64,000 nucleotides of DNA from Monocercomonoides exilis (GCA_001643675.2 LSRY02000064.1:310001-374000); one strand, 5' to 3'; positions 48,901 through 58,199 are shown, numbered from the stretch's first letter. Notes: generated from the sequence alone by a model not told the origin. Numbers and translations: made by a program.

Positions 48901-51900
48901 CAGGGTGCATTGTCGGCGGGGTGGAGGAGAAAACTGTTGTGGAGGTTGTTGGAGATGGGAGAGGGAGGGGAGGAGTGATTGAGCTGAGGCGAATAGCGAT
49001 TGTGAAGGAGATGAAGTTTGCAGTGGGAGGAGAGCTCCAGGGAAATGAAAGGTGTGTGGTGTACGTGAACAGCATCGGAGCGAATGTTTCTGTTCAAGAT
49101 TGCATGTTTGTTGGGAAAGAGGTGGGGAATGAGATTGGATATCGGATAATGTGTTTGGAGAATGGGGAATGTTCAATCACTCGAGTGAGCGTTGAGGATG
49201 TGAGGTTCAGTGGGGTGGAAATTGTGGAGTGTTTTGGGGGGCAATCTGTTTTGAGCATTGTGAATATGAAAACGAGGAATGTTGGAGGAGCTTTTGGAAA
49301 GGGGCTGATCTCAGGAGAAAGGATGCTGGGGGTGGAGATGAACAGCTCAGATTTTGTGTGTGGGGATGAATGCTTTGGAGGGATGGTGAGCGTGGTGCAT
49401 GTGAAGAGAGCAGAAATGAAGAACTGCACAGGAGTTGGGATTGGGAAGGGAGAAGGGGATGGGGCAGTGGTGAGAGGAGTTGTATCCAATGGGGAAGTGC
49501 TGATGATTGAGGGAGGTGAGATGAGCGGAGAGTGTGGAAGAGGGAATGGAGGAGGTGTTGGAGCTGTTTTGGAGGATGGAGGGAGGATGGAGTTGGGGAT
49601 GGATTGGGGAGTTCGGATGAGGAACTGCAAAGCGCTTGGAAGAGAAGAAGGGAAAGGGTTTGGTGGAGGTGTGTATATTGATGTGAGAGAAGGGGCAAGT
49701 TGGTTTGTGTTGAAAGGGATTGAGTTTGAGGGATGTGTTGCAGAAGCATCAGGAGGAGAAGTGTTTGTGAAGGCAATGGAGCTGAAGGGTGTTATTACAA
49801 GGGATTCAGTGGGATTAGCAGTCGAAATGATAGGGGAGACGAAGTGGACTGGTGTGGAGGAGGCCGACAGCATGTTGTTCATTCCTCTGTGCATCTATCT
49901 CCTCCCCACCCCAGAAGAAATATATGTGAGCAACGTCGAGGCATCCAATCACTCACATTGTGGAATAGTCGAGTTTCCTTGTTTGACAATGAAGCACTCC
50001 CTCACAAGACAAACAGGAGAAAAGAAAATTGTTGTGAATGGAATGATATTGATGAGTGATGAATTGGCATTTGCTGGACAGAAACATGAAATCAGAGGAA
50101 ATGATGATCAGAGTGGTTGGACAGTTTCTGATACAACCACAGAAACAAACACAGCAATGGTGACAGTTGGAGTGGAAACAGTGCTTTCAGCACTTATCTT
50201 CTCTCTTCCATCTTCTCTTCCTCTTCACCAGACTTTCGTTTCATCTTCGTCACATTTGACTCTGTCTCATTGCTCTATATCTCTTCAAGATCCTTCGTCT
50301 GAATTGGCATGTCTATTCTTATCTGTTGATTCTGGTTCGTTGGTTATTGATTTCTTCTCTGCTTCGTCAATCACCTTGAGCACAACTCCATTGATTTCAT
50401 TGTCTGGAAGCGGAACAAATGCGGAGTTAATGATCACCACGTGGTTGAACATGACGAACTGCACTTTCACAGAAATCGAAAGAGCAGCTGGAAGTGGAGG
50501 GTGTGTGAGCATTGGCAACAGCCATGATGATAATGCAAACACACAAATAAATATTGAAGAGTGTGTTTTTGATGGATGCTCTGTGCTGGATGATGGAAGC
50601 AGAGGAGGGGCTATCGATGTGCAGATGAAAGGAAACATTCAAATGAATATTATTTCATGCACATTCACAGGATGTTCAGCACCAGCTGGAGAAGAAGGGA
50701 AAAGTGGGTTTGGCGGAGGAATGGCGCTGAAGTTGATTGATGGCGATTCTTCATTTGTGATTTCATCTCCTGTTTTTGATACAGACAAGCCAAATGCTGC
50801 GAGATATGGAAATAATCTGTTTGTTGAATCATCCAACTTGACAAAGAGCATCACAAATGACTCGCTCCCATTTGTGTCTGAGCATCTGGCTGATATTTCG
50901 TTGGATTCATTGAGCGGCTTTGATGGAAGTGATAAAACGAATGCCATCCCGCTGGTCTATTTCTGGCGAAGATTTGGCTCAGAGATCGTTGTTGGGGGTG
51001 ATGGAAAAGATGTGTGCATTTGTGGACTTTCAGATTATCCTTGCCTGTCAATCGACCATTCATTCACGAGATTGCCTGAAGGAAACGAAAGGAATATCAA
51101 GATCAATGGAAAAGGAATTCTTCAAAAGAGTGTTGATATCAGTGGGGTGACGATAAAATCGGAAGATAACGATGTGTGCTCACTGGAGTGTCTCTCATCG
51201 CTTGAAGGATCAGAAGGAGCAGCAATGAAGATTTGTGGAATAACCAATTTTGAATTGATCAAGTTTGTGATTCCTTCTTCATTCATGAGTGGAGTGAATT
51301 ATTTGATGCATGTTGAATCAAGCGAGGGATTGTTGACTGTGAAGGACTGCTCATTCACAAAAAATGAAGAAAATGATGTGGAAGAGATTATGAATTATGG
51401 GCTGATCAAAGCAGATGGAGGGACAGTGGTGTTGGAATTGGTGTCAATTCAATCACTCGGCTTTTCACATGATGTTGTTTCTGTGTTATCAACAACGATT
51501 TTGAACATTTATAATCTAACGATGAAGAGCATTGAGCTGGAAGGAGCAAGCGGATTGAAAATATCAAAGAGTTCAAGAAGAGAGAAAAATGAAGAGGAAC
51601 AAGATGTTCTCATTGAATGGAGTTCATTCGAAGAAGTCACTCAGAACACAACAGATGATATTCCCATCATTCGAAATGACAATGATGTTGAGCCTTTGAA
51701 AATAGTGATGCGAAACACAACGATGAAGAAGTGTGGAGGAACGAGGTGTGGAAAGGGAGGAGGGATGTTTTGCATGTTGAATGAGGGAGGAAGCTTTGTT
51801 TGCTCGTTTTGCACGATTTCTGAGTGTTTCTGCTCCACCACAGGAAGAGGTGGGTGGCTGTTTCTGGAGTGTTCCTCAGTGGCTGAGCATCCTCTGAGCT

Positions 51901-54900
51901 TTGTGCTGTCGAATCTCACCTTCAAAGACAACACTGCATTGAGAGGGAGAGATGCGTATGTTCGATGCCACTCAATCGAAACACAGATAGTTGATGAGCA
52001 GTTCTTGCTGGATTTCAGAGCACCTTTTGTGAAGGAGCTGGCGATGTGGGGCTGTTCAACAGACTCGTTTGAGGGGGAAGAGGATCTTCTTCTAAGGGTT
52101 GTGAAATACCAGAGCGAGACGATATTTGTGTCGGCTTGTGCAGAGAATCACTCTGATTTCAATTCCTGTGGAGAATTGCATGGGCCGTGTGAGTCATTGA
52201 ATGTGGGAGTGAAGCACATCATCCCGTCGTCGTACTCGCAGCTGTTGATATCAAAGGAAACAGCGATGAGAGGGAAATGCAGCATTCACAATGTTGTTGT
52301 CCATCCTCTGGAATCTCCTCCAGCTGCTTTGGTGCATCTGAGCTTTGCAATTGTTAATGATGCAGGAGGTGTTATCACAACATCAGGGAAAGTTCGGGTT
52401 GAGAGTGTGAAATTCGACTTTGGCCAGTCGTTTTCATTTTCAGGCAGTTCTGTTGTTCATGAAACAAGTGGCCAACTTTCCCTTTCATTTGTTGATTTTT
52501 CATCAGTTGGAGGGTCAAACAGCATTCAACCTGTTGTTCTCAACTCATCGTTGCTGAGCATTGAAAGTGGAATTGTTCATGTTGACAACTGCTCAGTGTC
52601 ACTCCTTTCATTCAAGAAGCCTTCATTTCTGTTGAGTGGAGATGAGATTTCGTTGACGAATGTGAAACTGGAAGAGATTGAATCAACAGCAGATGTGTTT
52701 GAGATTGGCAGTTGTGGAATAATGTCCATTAATGGAGTATCTGCAGATGGAGTGAAGCTGTCAGATGGTTGCATCCTTGCAATTGGCAGTTCATCTTCAG
52801 GAACAATATCTGTTGGAAGCTCGTCATTCGACAACTGCTCAAGGAATTCAGAAGGAGCATCTGTTCTTTCGGCTTCTTCAACCTCTGCTCATTTTGAATT
52901 TTCAAACTGTTCCTGCACAAAATGTTATTCTCTGTCTGACAAAGGAAGGGTCATGGAAGTGATCAACATGAAAGATGCTTATTTGAATATGTGTGAGTTT
53001 GAAGGTTTGTTAACGAGCAAAGCGTTATTGGAGCATGAAAATGACATGAAAGAAATATGTGAATGGAATGGATCGGTTGTCCATTCAACGAATTCAACGA
53101 TGGTGATGAAATACACAACTATTTCAAATGCTTCATCAGGTGGATTTTCGGTGTCGGCTGGCGATGTGACAATCGAGAAAGGAGAGTTTTTGAACAACAA
53201 TCCTTTCATCGAAAAATACCCTTCTCTTCGTCGAAACATCATCTGTTCAGATTCTGCCTCACTGACCATTTCGAGCTTGAAAGGTGGAGATGGACTGATG
53301 CCCAATTCTTCGTTTTGGATTTTGAATGATGGATGCACACTTGGAGGAATAGCAGGAGAAAGACCATCGTCTTTCTTCATTCCCAGACTGGAAGAGGTTT
53401 CTGTGAATGAAAGTGGAAGCAAGATTTTTATCCAATTCAAGGGATCTCTTTTTGTGCCATGTGACTTGTCTTTCAGACTTGTGTATAAAACAGGGGATGT
53501 GGAGTTGGTTGAGACATATCGTTTTGAGGAAGACAGTTTTGTATCAGAAAATGAAGTGATTGGAAGAGTTCCATCAGAAAATATTTCATTGGCTTCAGAT
53601 GAAACAGAGGTGTCAGTGACGATTCTGTTTGGAAAGCAATCGGCAGAGACATTTCCGCTGATTCTGAAAAACAGAAGTGAACCCAAAGGAAATGGAGATG
53701 AAAGGATTGTTGAAGGAAGAAAAGAGGGGAAATCGATATGGCCTATTATTGTGATTATCCTTGTTGTGATATTATTGATTGTTCTCATCGGATTTATTTT
53801 GTTTGCTATCCGATGGAAGAAGGCAAAGAACGAGAACAAAGATTTGAGAGAGATTGTGAATGAAACAGTGAAGAAGGATCCAAAAGCATTTGAGATGGTG
53901 ACGATGGAGATGTCACCAGAGGAGCAGTGGAGGAGAGCAGAGAGGGAAGCTGAAAAGAAGAACGAAGAGAGGATGAAGAAGAGGGTGTACGAGAAAAGCT
54001 TGGGACACTCCGAGTCATCGGAGCATTTGTTGAGTGAGAGTGGATCGACTGAATACATCCTTGGAAGAGATTCAGACAAGATTCCAGAATGGATGTTGGA
54101 AAAGGTTGAAGAAGAGGAAATTAGAAAGCAGGCTCCATCACCATCCATTTCATCCACCTCAACCACAGACACTTCAGACACAGATTCAACATTTGTTCGT
54201 GGAGAGGATCTATGCCCAACCACCTCATCAATGTCAAATCTGGTGGATGCAATGGCATGTTCTTCGCCTCATGAGAAGCTGATTGTGGATCTTCGAGACT
54301 CGTTGTTCATGTTGCTTCATGGAAAGAATAAGACAAAGGAGATGGCAATTGGCACGCTTCAGGAGAGAGAATATACAGCTGTCCAAATCCTGTTCTGGGT
54401 GGCGAATGGAGCTCTCCACTCGTTTGATGAATGTGAGGTTCCACTTCAGTCGCTGACAAATCTGAGTCCACACATTGTGTTGTTCTCAGAACACATGGTC
54501 ATTTGTGTTGCAATGCATTCTGATTGTTCTTCTTCAGATTCAGACTCATCCTCGATATCTTCATCTACTGTTGTGACATCTACCAGTGATGATGGTGATG
54601 AAAGAGATTCTCTGCCCTCATCAGCTTTTGAGGATGAGGATGCCTTCAGAAAGGAGTGCCTGAGATGGAAGGCACCTGAATTGCTGAATGGCACAAAGAA
54701 GCGTGCGACGAAGAAGACAGTTGTGTTCTCGATTGGGATGATGTTGTGGGAGTGCCTGACACTCAAAGTTCCATTTGGGGAGTATGAGGCAGAGGTGGCA
54801 GGGCAGAAGATAGTAAATGGGGAAAGGCCGTGTGGAGGGGAGAGTGAGGCAAGTGGGATGCATGAGATGGTGAAGGGATGCTGGAGGGCAGAACGAGGGG

Positions 54901-55046
54901 AAAGGGTGACGTTGATGTGGGTGAAGCGGGAATTGTTTGGGCATTTCCCAGGAGAAGCAGCGGCGATGACGATGACGGATGCAATTTTATATGAGGAGAG
55001 CAAAGACAACATCTCGAGCTGCGAGAGTCTTGTGGAATATTTTTAA
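45915..55046 (+). CDS. Modular beta-helix receptor with cytoplasmic pseudokinase (3,043 residues)
   Basis: An intronless ORF beginning with a signal peptide (KILTFVLLISSIVSCSAAG). The ectodomain carries five copies of the seam seen in the giant protein: CGLEESLPCKT (47734), CGFGAYPCRT (48768), CGIVEFPCLT (49960), CGLSDYPCLS (51020) and CGELHGPCES (52168). They are spaced about 1.03-1.19 kb and separated by beta-helix rungs with GGGV/GGAI turns and many N-glycosylation sites. A transmembrane helix (PIIVIILVVILLIVLIGFIL) lies near residue 2608-2633. The cytoplasmic part has a charged juxtamembrane segment and, at about 2775-3005, a kinase-like domain: LRWKAPELLNG (APE motif, about 2915), VFSIGMMLWECLTLKVPFGE (about 2937), then a degenerate C-lobe. 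No HRD, DFG or glycine loop is recognisable; the catalytic-loop position reads LSPHIVLFSEHMVICV. I infer a receptor-type pseudokinase acting as an allosteric or scaffold signal transducer. Confidence 0.8.
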   Translation: MGPHPQKILTFVLLISSIVSCSAAGDQEQFVGYKHEKAETRAEKGKVRRSKNQPCLLRNEIVSDWHTKYKEGGEEKKKMHSSVSEWINGFGNSKEAKGQSQRNEKQKEGNSQQSGNLYSLCTIGCFQSHFLLLNSTLLLLSIQLNSPGEEAMVSIGGKSVLFFEDCEIRYEDESKRSPIELHTGSASFVNISLIIEGQTPLFHSLAFSPNDISVGRTRAVSMIHSTFSSVLLSPTPFLCNGPLSSISLFKCTFSNITKATPAKSSRGSENDCFTKIDSCSFVSVEDAIYGGVVDSMYCPLSSLLSVNNSYIRCNRLRFTENEGRRQMGRQVLGNGTHTFESCEWSGCNATNGAAIYLYDQPQASLNISNCIFDKCTGNESFGGAISTCNILGLVIVKSNFTECKIEKEGGGAIYAVVVSTFSRLFSLHFLKCICEGHGAGFFFDKFNISRGNDTTSGAIVECTFDSNDAGRGWGGAFRIDYSPKGFSVRSCNYLRCVGGKAGGAITMEQLEFHDQNPSLIWFCMLHECFTRDAELDDYKGHDAYFFDPLSKRLFQTPFVESYTTNLKQYRVTYNNNSWNYPDEWIPIGIHINPCFIGVTGNDNEDLCGLEESLPCKTLFHSVEKSNRQCSYGIVLLEGNHISERESLNIREKEILLRGTSRNRTVLHSSGIASPDSLLFSVSTGSLLLESFTILHNHQSPSMRILVMISSEGECGLDDMCVYSPESQTQVEFECSMFEVDLGRFWVRNSRIERFKLSSVLIADTLRSASTMVLFGNVTFGWIERVSGGGSVVNMKIGDGEGVRVENVSVNNCSSVGGDGGGMRIEIGDGGWMRLGEERSGTEICGCLAEDGRGGGIAVVMENAFSSMVLENVVFRENRAVSGRNVFVISPDLGVSVSRESFKFFSGEAPFGAEDAAGVEVEAPLVVIPLVYYLMEREGNVSVGSGGVDVDVCGFGAYPCRTVGYGVRHRQQEGGVRQVVVLSPFKLEESIVMGEDAGCIVGGVEEKTVVEVVGDGRGRGGVIELRRIAIVKEMKFAVGGELQGNERCVVYVNSIGANVSVQDCMFVGKEVGNEIGYRIMCLENGECSITRVSVEDVRFSGVEIVECFGGQSVLSIVNMKTRNVGGAFGKGLISGERMLGVEMNSSDFVCGDECFGGMVSVVHVKRAEMKNCTGVGIGKGEGDGAVVRGVVSNGEVLMIEGGEMSGECGRGNGGGVGAVLEDGGRMELGMDWGVRMRNCKALGREEGKGFGGGVYIDVREGASWFVLKGIEFEGCVAEASGGEVFVKAMELKGVITRDSVGLAVEMIGETKWTGVEEADSMLFIPLCIYLLPTPEEIYVSNVEASNHSHCGIVEFPCLTMKHSLTRQTGEKKIVVNGMILMSDELAFAGQKHEIRGNDDQSGWTVSDTTTETNTAMVTVGVETVLSALIFSLPSSLPLHQTFVSSSSHLTLSHCSISLQDPSSELACLFLSVDSGSLVIDFFSASSITLSTTPLISLSGSGTNAELMITTWLNMTNCTFTEIERAAGSGGCVSIGNSHDDNANTQINIEECVFDGCSVLDDGSRGGAIDVQMKGNIQMNIISCTFTGCSAPAGEEGKSGFGGGMALKLIDGDSSFVISSPVFDTDKPNAARYGNNLFVESSNLTKSITNDSLPFVSEHLADISLDSLSGFDGSDKTNAIPLVYFWRRFGSEIVVGGDGKDVCICGLSDYPCLSIDHSFTRLPEGNERNIKINGKGILQKSVDISGVTIKSEDNDVCSLECLSSLEGSEGAAMKICGITNFELIKFVIPSSFMSGVNYLMHVESSEGLLTVKDCSFTKNEENDVEEIMNYGLIKADGGTVVLELVSIQSLGFSHDVVSVLSTTILNIYNLTMKSIELEGASGLKISKSSRREKNEEEQDVLIEWSSFEEVTQNTTDDIPIIRNDNDVEPLKIVMRNTTMKKCGGTRCGKGGGMFCMLNEGGSFVCSFCTISECFCSTTGRGGWLFLECSSVAEHPLSFVLSNLTFKDNTALRGRDAYVRCHSIETQIVDEQFLLDFRAPFVKELAMWGCSTDSFEGEEDLLLRVVKYQSETIFVSACAENHSDFNSCGELHGPCESLNVGVKHIIPSSYSQLLISKETAMRGKCSIHNVVVHPLESPPAALVHLSFAIVNDAGGVITTSGKVRVESVKFDFGQSFSFSGSSVVHETSGQLSLSFVDFSSVGGSNSIQPVVLNSSLLSIESGIVHVDNCSVSLLSFKKPSFLLSGDEISLTNVKLEEIESTADVFEIGSCGIMSINGVSADGVKLSDGCILAIGSSSSGTISVGSSSFDNCSRNSEGASVLSASSTSAHFEFSNCSCTKCYSLSDKGRVMEVINMKDAYLNMCEFEGLLTSKALLEHENDMKEICEWNGSVVHSTNSTMVMKYTTISNASSGGFSVSAGDVTIEKGEFLNNNPFIEKYPSLRRNIICSDSASLTISSLKGGDGLMPNSSFWILNDGCTLGGIAGERPSSFFIPRLEEVSVNESGSKIFIQFKGSLFVPCDLSFRLVYKTGDVELVETYRFEEDSFVSENEVIGRVPSENISLASDETEVSVTILFGKQSAETFPLILKNRSEPKGNGDERIVEGRKEGKSIWPIIVIILVVILLIVLIGFILFAIRWKKAKNENKDLREIVNETVKKDPKAFEMVTMEMSPEEQWRRAEREAEKKNEERMKKRVYEKSLGHSESSEHLLSESGSTEYILGRDSDKIPEWMLEKVEEEEIRKQAPSPSISSTSTTDTSDTDSTFVRGEDLCPTTSSMSNLVDAMACSSPHEKLIVDLRDSLFMLLHGKNKTKEMAIGTLQEREYTAVQILFWVANGALHSFDECEVPLQSLTNLSPHIVLFSEHMVICVAMHSDCSSSDSDSSSISSSTVVTSTSDDGDERDSLPSSAFEDEDAFRKECLRWKAPELLNGTKKRATKKTVVFSIGMMLWECLTLKVPFGEYEAEVAGQKIVNGERPCGGESEASGMHEMVKGCWRAERGERVTLMWVKRELFGHFPGEAAAMTMTDAILYEESKDNISSCESLVEYF
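48040..49900 (+). other. G-rich compositional island inside the receptor gene
   Basis: Within the ORF, the + strand becomes strikingly G-rich (runs of GGGATGGAGG-, GTGTGGATGTGG-type sequence), and the protein turns Gly/Val/Glu/Met-rich with few Ser/Thr/Asn. Before about 48000 and after about 50000, composition returns to that of the rest of the gene. The reading frame and module pattern continue throughout. Confidence 0.75.
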
Positions 55047-56431
55047 AGAAGCAGATGAGGAAATATCCAGAAAAGGAATTCAAAACAAATTGTGAATCTG
55101 CTTCTGAAAGATTGAAAATTCGAAAACAATGCAAGGGAAAGAAAATTAAAAGGGAACAATCTTTTTTCTTTGGAGATAATGGACAGCATGAGAATGGATT
55201 GAAATGTGCACTTATGTTCACTGGGAAAAATAATTGAAAAATTTGTCTTTTTCTGTTTTGTTTGTTAAAAATTTGAGGCAGTTAATTTTAATAAAATGGT
55301 GATGGATTTTGAAAAGGATCATTGGATTCAATGAAGAGTTTGATGAAATTGCGAAATGATTGAATTTTCTTTTTCAAGTAATGTTTGCATTTTTTTAGTG
55401 AAAATACTCTTTCAATGAGAGAGTGTTGTGTTGATGGATGCAATGAACGATTTAAAAGAATATATTTTTAAGTGGTTTTGACAAAAGGATCGTTTGAGTG
55501 AAATGTGGAGCTTTTTGCTTTGTTGAACAAGGTTTTCGCACGTATTCAAAATACCAATTGATTTCACATGTTTATTTCGCATTTCAATACGTTTATGAAC
55601 TTAGCATTTTGCTATTTAGAAATTAACTGGAGCTTTGCTTTTTCTTTATGCTTTTGAATATGTATTTATATTTATGCTTATATTTATGTTTATATTTATT
55701 CAGAAATTGAAATTGATATTTGAATTAGAATTTATTTTAATCTGAAATGACATCCATTTTTTCGCATAAATTTCGCATCTAACTATTTATAATGTTTGTT
55801 GAGTCTGACACATATTTTGCTTAAAAGCAATTTTACAATAATCACAATATTTTTTAGAAAAACTTCAAAAAAATTAACTAATTAATGAGTGAAAGTATTG
55901 AATATGGGACAGAATTCTTGCATTTATGAAAAAATCAATGATTTGTTCCAAACTTTTCTGCAATTGAATAATTATAATTCTAACAATCTCGTGCAAAATA
56001 AAATACAGAAATATAAAAAAGTTGAGAAAAATCTTTAAGAGCATTGTGTGGAACAAAATTCATAAAGGAAAAAATATCGTCCCATATCTCTTTGAAATAA
56101 GTTTTTGACCACCATTTCTTTTTCGGGCGTTATAAAATACTCGTTCTGAACGTTTTACCAACAAATTTCCATTTAACAAAAAACAAATAAATGTCTTCAT
56201 TATCGCGAAATATTTATAAAAAAAAAAATAAATCCACAAGATAAATAATAAAAATATGAAATGCGCAATAACAAAAAGAGCGAAAAAAATGAATAAAAAT
56301 CGATTTTTCAACAAAACTACAAAACGAAAAGTATAATTTATTAAAAATAATTTAACTTAAACAAAGTGAAAAAAATATTTGCTTTGAGTGAAAAATTTCC
56401 TATAAATATGAAAAAGTTCCATTTACCTTGA
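55047..56431. other. AT-rich intergenic region between convergent genes
   Basis: 3' flanks of the receptor gene (+) and the legumain-like gene (-). The first ~190 bp after the stop keep some coding-like composition. At 55942-56080 there is a decayed copy of flank sequence from the 6085-6948 foldback element (TTTGTTCCAAAC ... GGAACAAAATTCATAAAG ... TCGTCCCAT). No gene recognised. Confidence 0.6.
55942..56090. repeat. Fragment related to the 6085-6948 foldback element
   Basis: TTTGTTCCAAACTTTTCT and, downstream, GTGGAACAAAATTCATAAAG followed by TATCGTCCCAT match the outer segments at about 6090-6110 and 6197-6235 in the same order. The similarity is patchy, consistent with an old copy. Confidence 0.5.
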
Positions 56432-57970
56432 TTATCCGTTCATCTTTGCCAACTCATCCAACATTTGGCAATATTTATCAAAATTTTTTGTTGTTAATTT
56501 TTTCGTTGAAACAGCTTCTGCAATAATTGAAGGAATAATCCAAAACCCAGAATCACAAAGAAAACCATTTTTTTCTTCGTACATTTCAATTGCAGATTTG
56601 TACATTCTAAAATCGAATAATGCAAATGAAACATCAACTTTATGACCATTCAAAAGTGCTTTTCCTTCATTATGGTTGATGTCTGAATTGTCAATTGTAC
56701 TTTCATCCAATTCTTCAATCAAAGATGTGAAAGCAGATTTTGTTTTCGGCTCTAGTTTTTTTTGATCGATCATATTGTTGCTCTTTTCGCTTTCATTATC
56801 AAAAACTGACTCAAAAAATTTCTTCATTTTCTTGCCTTTCTCTTTCTCAATATGTAATTGTACAATTCTTTCATGGTAGCTCAAAGCTTCGTTCCCAAAT
56901 GGCGAATGCTCTGCAGCTGTCTTCAAATAATTCTCTTCAGCTTCACATTGAGGGATTTCACCGTGTTGCTCATTCTCACTTTTTTCTTGCTCCTCTCCTT
57001 TGATCGTTGGATAAACTTCTTCATTTTTTTTATCTAAAGGAAACATTACAGAAGAAGATGAAGAAGAATGAGGTGAAATGACTTGATAAGCTTCTTCCTT
57101 CGAATATCTGCTCGTAACTCCTTCGCCCAATGTATTTTTATTTTTGTAAATATCCTTTTTGCAGTTTAAGCTTTTCTCTTTATCGCAAGACCCAAACCAT
57201 CGCAAGGAAGAAAAAATAGTTTGCTTTTTTAAATTATTCAAAGTACAATCCAAGTTAGTGTTTCTAATTCCAACAGAGTCAAAAGAATTCATCATGTGAT
57301 GAATTATTGTTGATGTTAAGCAAGCTTTATATTTGGGATTATTACAGTAATATGCGGTGCTGGAGTTTTGATCTGTAGCTGTTGTTATGGCCATAACATT
57401 TATATCTTCAGGTAATAAACCATCAAATAGACTTGATGAATAGGCTGAATCAACAAGAATAACAAGTTTTCTGAACATTTTCTTTTCATGCATTTTCTTG
57501 AGTATTGAAATAAGTTCATCTGCATATAAATGAGGCCCATTTGGAAAAGATAGAAATCCAGGAGCACCTCTGTCGGAAAAGAAAATAAAAACATCGTCTT
57601 CCTGATTGCTTTTAAGAACTTTTTGTCCGTGCAATGAATCTCCCAGTAAAACAGACTTAAAAATTTGTGCATTAACGTTGTTTTCTCGATATGATATAAC
57701 ATCGCTTCCGAGAGAAACGTCTGGGCCATCTGGTTCATTAAATATTTTCCCTGGAAATGGATTTTGCCTGTTAAATGCAATATCATCGTGCACCATACAA
57801 ATGATATTTTCATTTTTTATTCCATTTTTTAACAATAATGAATACATTCTGCCAACATCAGATTGATGCCTGTAATTAGAAAATCCTTTTGAACCCGAAA
57901 CTAAAACAGCCCAATTTATTCCATAATTTACAGAAACAAATATGCACAACAGTGGCACCCATGTAATCAT
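56432..57970 (-). CDS. Legumain-family (C13) pseudoprotease
   Basis: A 512-residue intronless ORF from the ATG at 57970. It begins with a signal peptide (WVPLLCIFVSVNYG) and then the legumain fold: NWAVLVSGSKGFSNYRHQSD, HDDIAFNRQNPFPGKIFNE, PDGPDVSLG, PNGPHLYADELISILKKMHE, INVMAITTATDQNSSTAYYC. Spacing matches asparaginyl endopeptidases (legumain/VPE) rather than GPI8. Both catalytic residues are changed. The family SDHGAPG reads SDRGAPG (His to Arg), and the EACESGS block reads DSAYSSS (Cys to Ala). The substrate-side Arg in YRHQ remains. The C-terminal half is charged and low in conservation, unlike a normal legumain prodomain. It would enter the secretory or lysosomal route but cannot act by the known mechanism. 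It is divergent from STT3 with a 229-bp shared upstream region. Confidence 0.85.
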   Translation of the reverse strand: MITWVPLLCIFVSVNYGINWAVLVSGSKGFSNYRHQSDVGRMYSLLLKNGIKNENIICMVHDDIAFNRQNPFPGKIFNEPDGPDVSLGSDVISYRENNVNAQIFKSVLLGDSLHGQKVLKSNQEDDVFIFFSDRGAPGFLSFPNGPHLYADELISILKKMHEKKMFRKLVILVDSAYSSSLFDGLLPEDINVMAITTATDQNSSTAYYCNNPKYKACLTSTIIHHMMNSFDSVGIRNTNLDCTLNNLKKQTIFSSLRWFGSCDKEKSLNCKKDIYKNKNTLGEGVTSRYSKEEAYQVISPHSSSSSSVMFPLDKKNEEVYPTIKGEEQEKSENEQHGEIPQCEAEENYLKTAAEHSPFGNEALSYHERIVQLHIEKEKGKKMKKFFESVFDNESEKSNNMIDQKKLEPKTKSAFTSLIEELDESTIDNSDINHNEGKALLNGHKVDVSFALFDFRMYKSAIEMYEEKNGFLCDSGFWIIPSIIAEAVSTKKLTTKNFDKYCQMLDELAKMNG

Positions 57971-58199
57971 GTTCAATTTCTTTCTTTATAATTTTCAAAA
58001 ATTCACCAATATTTTGATCTGCAGTTATAATTATTTTCTGAAATTGATAATTATTAAAAACAATCCCATACGGTTATAAATTGAATTTGTTAACCAGCAA
58101 TAGACTCTTTATCATTTCATGTGGATTTTTCATTTTCGAAGTATATGCAAGATCTATTAAGATCGAAAACAGAGACTTTTGCCTTAATCCATTTGAAAC
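57971..58199. promoter_or_regulatory. Shared upstream region of divergent genes
   Basis: The 229 bp between the start codons of the legumain-like gene (-) and STT3 (+) must contain the promoters of both, or one bidirectional promoter. It is AT-rich. I recognise no specific element. Confidence 0.5.

Noticed and set aside
49094-49894. 266-codon Ser/Pro/Thr-rich ORF on the minus strand
   Set aside because: By-product of the G-rich island on the + strand. The module pattern and CG..PC seams are only in the + frame.
52979-54223. 414-codon ORF on the minus strand
   Set aside because: It lies entirely antisense to the receptor gene's well-supported frame (pseudokinase juxtamembrane region, TM helix). 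It has Ser/Phe/Leu-rich shadow composition and no motif.
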